A DNA stretch of 8,196 nt, taken from positions 1 through 8,196 of the forward strand of contig CAMXNV010000093.1 of the NCBI GenBank assembly GCA_947245315.1, read 5' to 3'. Positions 6,038-8,196 of the stretch are shown piece after piece (position 1 is the stretch's first letter; each line of letters opens with the position of its first letter). A program made the position numbers and the translations under genes. A model generated the notes under the pieces. The model was not told the DNA's origin. It saw only the letters and a list, made by a program, of their open reading frames with translations, and searched no databases. This stretch comes from an uncultured Oscillibacter sp. (lineage in GTDB: Bacteria > Bacillota > Clostridia > Oscillospirales > Oscillospiraceae).

Positions 6038-6898
6038 GAAATGCTCGTGGTTAAAGATGTGGTCCTGGCAGAAGCAGTGGTAGCCCGCGCAGCGGGAGCA
6101 GTAACGGAACTCCAGGTCCGGGAAATCCGTGTCCGTCCGGCCGCAGACGGAGCACTTGTGCCGGTAGCCCTGCTGGGCCTCCTTTTTGCGCTGCTTGCGG
6201 ACGGCGGACTTGAACTGAATGGTCTGGTGGGAGTTCTGATGCCGGGCGTAGCCCCGCCGCCGGTCGAGGCCGTCCATGATGTCGCACCAGAAGAAGATCA
6301 GGAAGTTCAGCAGGGCGATGACTGGCAGCAGGGCCTGCAGCCAGTCCCGGCTCAGCAGGGAGGCGACGATGTCCGCCCCAAAGAGGGCCAGGTCCACCCA
6401 GGCCAGCCACTTGGCCTTGACGGGAAGGATGTACATCAGCAGAAGCTGGGCGTCCGGGTACAGGGCAGCGAAGGCCAGGAACATGGACATGCCCACGTAG
6501 TAGGTCCCCATCAGGACGCCGTCGCCGAAGGCGTAGTGGCTGATGACGCCTGTGAGGATGGTCAGCACCACGCCGGAGAGGTAGTAGAGATTGAACTTGG
6601 GCGTGCCCCACTCCCGCTCCAGCATGGAGCCGATGAAGTACGTGAAGTACAGGGAGAGAAGGAGGCTGAAAATCTGGGTGGTCTCCGGCACGAAGATGAA
6701 GGTCACCAGCCGCCAGAGCTGCCCGTGGAGAACCTGGCCCCAGTCGAACCACAAAAACTGGATGGCCAGGCCCCTGGTCATGCGCAGCAGGAAAAAGGCG
6801 GCGGCGTTTCCGATGACGATGTACAGCATGAGGTTGGAAATGCCGAAATTGGGGTGCCGGAGCGCGAAGCGCTCCACGGCGCTGTTCAGCTTTCTCAA
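6029..6898 (-). CDS. Rhomboid-like membrane protein, probably catalytically inactive, with C-terminal zinc-ribbon-like tail
   Basis: The 289-residue protein has about six membrane segments between residues 23 and 204 and rhomboid-like landmarks: HGQLWRLVTFIFV (58-70) in the place of the usual 'G..WRL.T..F' helix and LEREWGTPKFNLYYL (93-107) after it. Catalytic elements of true rhomboid proteases are not evident: the GxSG nucleophile motif is replaced by GMSM (136-139), the following transmembrane helices contain no histidine, and the helix that normally carries the conserved His and Asn has VPETTQIFSLL instead. The hydrophilic tail (about 213-289) is basic and then Cys/His-rich: Cys249-x2-Cys252, Cys267-x2-Cys270, then Cys275, Cys277 and several His near the end, so a zinc-binding ribbon is likely. 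It uses a TTG start at 6898 with AGGAGGG seven bases upstream. First gene of the operon. Automatic annotation would probably call it a rhomboid protease; I doubt the activity but not the fold. Confidence 0.8.
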   Translation of the reverse strand: MRKLNSAVERFALRHPNFGISNLMLYIVIGNAAAFFLLRMTRGLAIQFLWFDWGQVLHGQLWRLVTFIFVPETTQIFSLLLSLYFTYFIGSMLEREWGTPKFNLYYLSGVVLTILTGVISHYAFGDGVLMGTYYVGMSMFLAFAALYPDAQLLLMYILPVKAKWLAWVDLALFGADIVASLLSRDWLQALLPVIALLNFLIFFWCDIMDGLDRRRGYARHQNSHQTIQFKSAVRKQRKKEAQQGYRHKCSVCGRTDTDFPDLEFRYCSRCAGYHCFCQDHIFNHEHFKE

Positions 6899-6940
6899 GA
6901 AGCGTCCCTCCTAAGTATCCGAAATCAGGTCACAAAGAGC

Positions 6941-6969
6941 ATTATACCCTCTTCCCTGGAAAAAGTCAC
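6941..6969 (-). promoter_or_regulatory. Sigma-A promoter for the rhomboid-like/LtaS-like operon
   Basis: On the minus strand a -35 GTGACT (6969-6964) and a consensus -10 TATAAT (6946-6941) are 17 bases apart. The start site near 6934 gives a leader of about 35 bases before the TTG at 6898. It is divergent from the metK promoter. Confidence 0.7.
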
Positions 6970-7030
6970 CTACAATTTATGAACATTCCCAGGGAGGCGA
7001 AAAAAATCCGGCGAAAAACGCCCGGGGGGC

Positions 7031-7058
7031 TTGACAAACGGCCGGGACCTGTTAGAAT
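7031..7058 (+). promoter_or_regulatory. Sigma-A promoter for the metK leader
   Basis: A consensus -35 TTGACA (7031-7036) and a -10 TAGAAT (7053-7058) are separated by 16 bases. Transcription should start near 7065, just before the riboswitch. Confidence 0.8.
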
Positions 7059-7073
7059 AGAGGCAAGTTCATA

Positions 7074-7165
7074 TCCTTATCAAGAGTGGCGGAGGGAACG
7101 GCCCAATGAAACCACGGCAACCTACGTTGAAAGGTGCCAAATCCGGCGGAGACGACAGATGAGGA
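7074..7165 (+). promoter_or_regulatory. SAM-I (S-box) riboswitch aptamer upstream of metK
   Basis: The conserved S-box core is plain: TTATCAAGAG at the 5' end, GGAGGGA, GGCCCAATGAAACC, CGGCAACC, GGTGCCAA and a terminal AGATGAGG. The P1 helix closes with T7074-C7081 pairing to G7158-A7165 (eight base pairs including one wobble). The element binds S-adenosylmethionine and controls methionine and SAM genes in Gram-positive bacteria. A terminator follows 15 bases later, so SAM binding should switch metK off by attenuation. Confidence 0.95.
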
Positions 7166-7194
7166 GCGAGGAACAACTTCCCGCGCGTTTCGCT
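7165..7194 (+). promoter_or_regulatory. Candidate antiterminator helix of the metK riboswitch
   Basis: AGCGAGG (7165-7171) can pair with TTTCGCT (7188-7194), with two wobble pairs. This would occupy part of the terminator 5' arm and the last P1 base, as expected of the SAM-free antiterminator. CGACAG (7153-7158) can also pair with CTGTCG (7193-7198). I cannot tell which pairing dominates. Confidence 0.4.
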
Positions 7195-7213
7195 GTCGAA
7201 ACGCGCGGTTTTT
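7181..7213 (+). terminator. Intrinsic terminator of the SAM riboswitch
   Basis: CCGCGCGTTTCG (7181-7192) is perfectly complementary to CGAAACGCGCGG (7197-7208) around a CTGT loop, and five T residues follow directly (7209-7213). This is a textbook attenuator placed 15 bases after the aptamer and about 115 bases before metK. Confidence 0.93.
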
Positions 7214-7253
7214 CCGTTCCAAAAACCCTTTCAGCGTCTAAACATTATCCCAT

Positions 7254-7302
7254 CGCGCGGGGGAGCTATCCGCGCGGGGCCCGGCGTCCTCCCGGAAGGG
7301 GG
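7254..7302 (+). promoter_or_regulatory. Two extra GC-rich hairpins in the metK leader
   Basis: After the terminator, CGCGCGG (7254-7260) pairs perfectly with CCGCGCG (7270-7276) around a nine-base loop. A second small hairpin, CTCCC and GGGGG around a GGAA tetraloop (about 7289-7302), ends 11 bases before the ribosome binding site AAGGAG (7314-7319). The first pair of arms repeats the outer arms of the terminator, so cross-pairing is possible. A function in translation or readthrough control is inference. Confidence 0.4.
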
Positions 7303-7326
7303 CCGGAGCCGAAAAGGAGCGTACTT

Positions 7327-8196
7327 ATGGCCAGACATTATCTCTTCACCTCCGAGTCCGTGACGGAGGGACATCCCGACAAGATTTGCGACCAGATTTC
7401 CGACGCCGTCCTGGACGCCATCATGGCCCAGGACCCCCAGGGCCGGGTGGCCTGCGAGACCACGGCCTGCACGGGCCTGATCCACGTCATGGGCGAGATC
7501 ACTACCTCCTGCTATGTGGACATCGACAAGATCGCCCGGGAGGTGGTCCGGGACATCGGCTATGACCGGGGCAAGTACGGCTTTGACTGCGACACCTGCG
7601 GAGTCATTACCTCCATCGACGAGCAGTCCGCCGACATCGCCCTGGGAGTGGACAAATCCCTGGAAAACAAAAATAATGAGGAATCCGAGCTGAACCACGG
7701 CGCGGGAGACCAGGGCATGATGTTCGGCTACGCCTGTGACGAGACGCCGGAGCTGATGCCCCTGCCCCTGTCCCTGGCCCAGAAGCTCTGCCTCCAGATG
7801 ACCAAGGTCCGCAAGAGCGGCCTGGTGAGCTACATGCGCCCTGACGGAAAGAGCCAGGTCACGGTGGAGTACGACGAGAACAACAACCCGGTCCGGATCG
7901 ACACGGTGGTCATCTCCACCCAGCACAACCCGGACGTGACCCTGGAGCAGATCCGCCGGGACATGATTAACCTGGTGGCCAAGGAGGTCCTCCCCGCCGC
8001 CATGCTGGACGAGAAGACCAAGTACTATGTGAACCCCACCGGGCGCTTCGTCAAGGGCGGCCCCGCCGCCGACGCGGGCCTCACGGGCCGGAAGATCATC
8101 GTGGACACCTACGGCGGCAGCGCCCCCCACGGCGGCGGCTGCTTCTCCGGCAAGGACCCCACCAAGGTGGACCGCTCCGCCGCCTACGCCGCCCGC
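7327..8196 (+). CDS. metK: S-adenosylmethionine synthetase (methionine adenosyltransferase), C-terminus off window
   Basis: The first 290 residues of a protein normally about 390-400 long are present. The enzyme makes S-adenosylmethionine from methionine and ATP in the cytoplasm and works as a tetramer. Clear signatures are SESVTEGHPDKICDQISDAV (residues 9-28, with the ATP-site His16 and Asp18), GAGDQGMMFGYA (125-136) and GGGCFSGKDPTKVDRSAAY (269-287). All three are conserved, and Cys in place of Ala within the last signature is allowed in the family. The ATG at 7327 has AAGGAG (7314-7319) seven bases upstream. The gene is led by its own promoter and SAM-I riboswitch, so its own product represses it. 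GGPAAD (244-249) differs slightly from the usual GGP-x-GD. Confidence 0.97.
   Translation, partial: MARHYLFTSESVTEGHPDKICDQISDAVLDAIMAQDPQGRVACETTACTGLIHVMGEITTSCYVDIDKIAREVVRDIGYDRGKYGFDCDTCGVITSIDEQSADIALGVDKSLENKNNEESELNHGAGDQGMMFGYACDETPELMPLPLSLAQKLCLQMTKVRKSGLVSYMRPDGKSQVTVEYDENNNPVRIDTVVISTQHNPDVTLEQIRRDMINLVAKEVLPAAMLDEKTKYYVNPTGRFVKGGPAADAGLTGRKIIVDTYGGSAPHGGGCFSGKDPTKVDRSAAYAAR

Noticed and set aside
6971..6978. The 8-mer TACAATTT shared with the GTTAC repeat region at 1312-1319
   Set aside because: An AT-rich 8-base match in two intergenic regions is expected by chance, and the flanking GTTAC repeat is absent here.
6005..6982. A 325-codon plus-strand open frame opposite the rhomboid-like gene
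   Set aside because: It has the same antisense composition, no recognisable domain, and it runs through the operon promoter.
7231..8130. A 299-codon minus-strand open frame opposite metK
   Set aside because: It lies antisense to the highly conserved MetK motifs and has a low-complexity Val/Gly/His-rich translation.

Overview
The window looks like a chromosomal segment of a GC-rich, low-motility-type Gram-positive anaerobe of the class Clostridia. The closest fit from protein style is the Oscillospiraceae (Flavonifractor/Lawsonibacter-like gut bacteria), but this is inferred from protein and leader character and not from any database match. Supporting signs are strong GC-rich codon third positions, Shine-Dalgarno sites of AGGAGG type, sigma-A promoters, a SAM-I (S-box) riboswitch in front of metK, an LtaS-like envelope polymerase and a monocistronic Pta. 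No rRNA, tRNA, CRISPR array, insertion sequence or phage gene was seen.

Layout. (1) Positions 1-1260, minus strand: the N-terminal 420 residues of a membrane-anchored LysM (plus probable G5) cell-wall protein, probably an M23-type peptidase whose C-terminus lies outside the window. (2) Positions 1261-1587: a divergent intergenic region with a clear promoter for each side, a 10-bp-spaced GTTAC direct repeat near the start site of the minus gene, and a perfect 9-bp inverted repeat. (3) Positions 1588-2568, plus strand: pta, phosphate acetyltransferase, followed by a three-armed palindrome that starts inside its stop codon and by a 17-bp-stem hairpin shared with the convergent operon. (4) Positions 2706-6898, minus strand: four genes read 6898 to 2706, namely a rhomboid-like membrane protein with a C-terminal zinc-ribbon-like tail, an LtaS-type sulfatase-fold glycerophosphotransferase, a small polytopic membrane protein of unknown function, and a patatin-like phospholipase. 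The first three are tightly packed; the fourth follows after 79 bases. A good promoter lies in front of the set. (5) Positions 6899-7326: divergent promoters, then the metK leader, with SAM-I aptamer, intrinsic terminator and two further GC-rich hairpins before the ribosome binding site. (6) Positions 7327-8196, plus strand: the first 290 residues of metK, S-adenosylmethionine synthetase.

How they work together. Pta links acetyl-CoA and acetyl phosphate in fermentative energy metabolism, but no acetate kinase gene is beside it. The four-gene operon has an envelope-lipid theme: an LtaS-type enzyme would release diacylglycerol while transferring glycerophosphate, and a patatin could hydrolyse lipid in the same membrane. 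The rhomboid-like and small membrane proteins would be accessory; this partnership is inference. The metK leader should terminate transcription when SAM is abundant.

Most of the sequence is ordinary core genome. The points most worth checking are the apparently catalytically dead rhomboid with its Cys/His-rich tail and the operon it heads, the extra GC-rich hairpins in the metK leader that share arms with the terminator, and the palindromes around pta.
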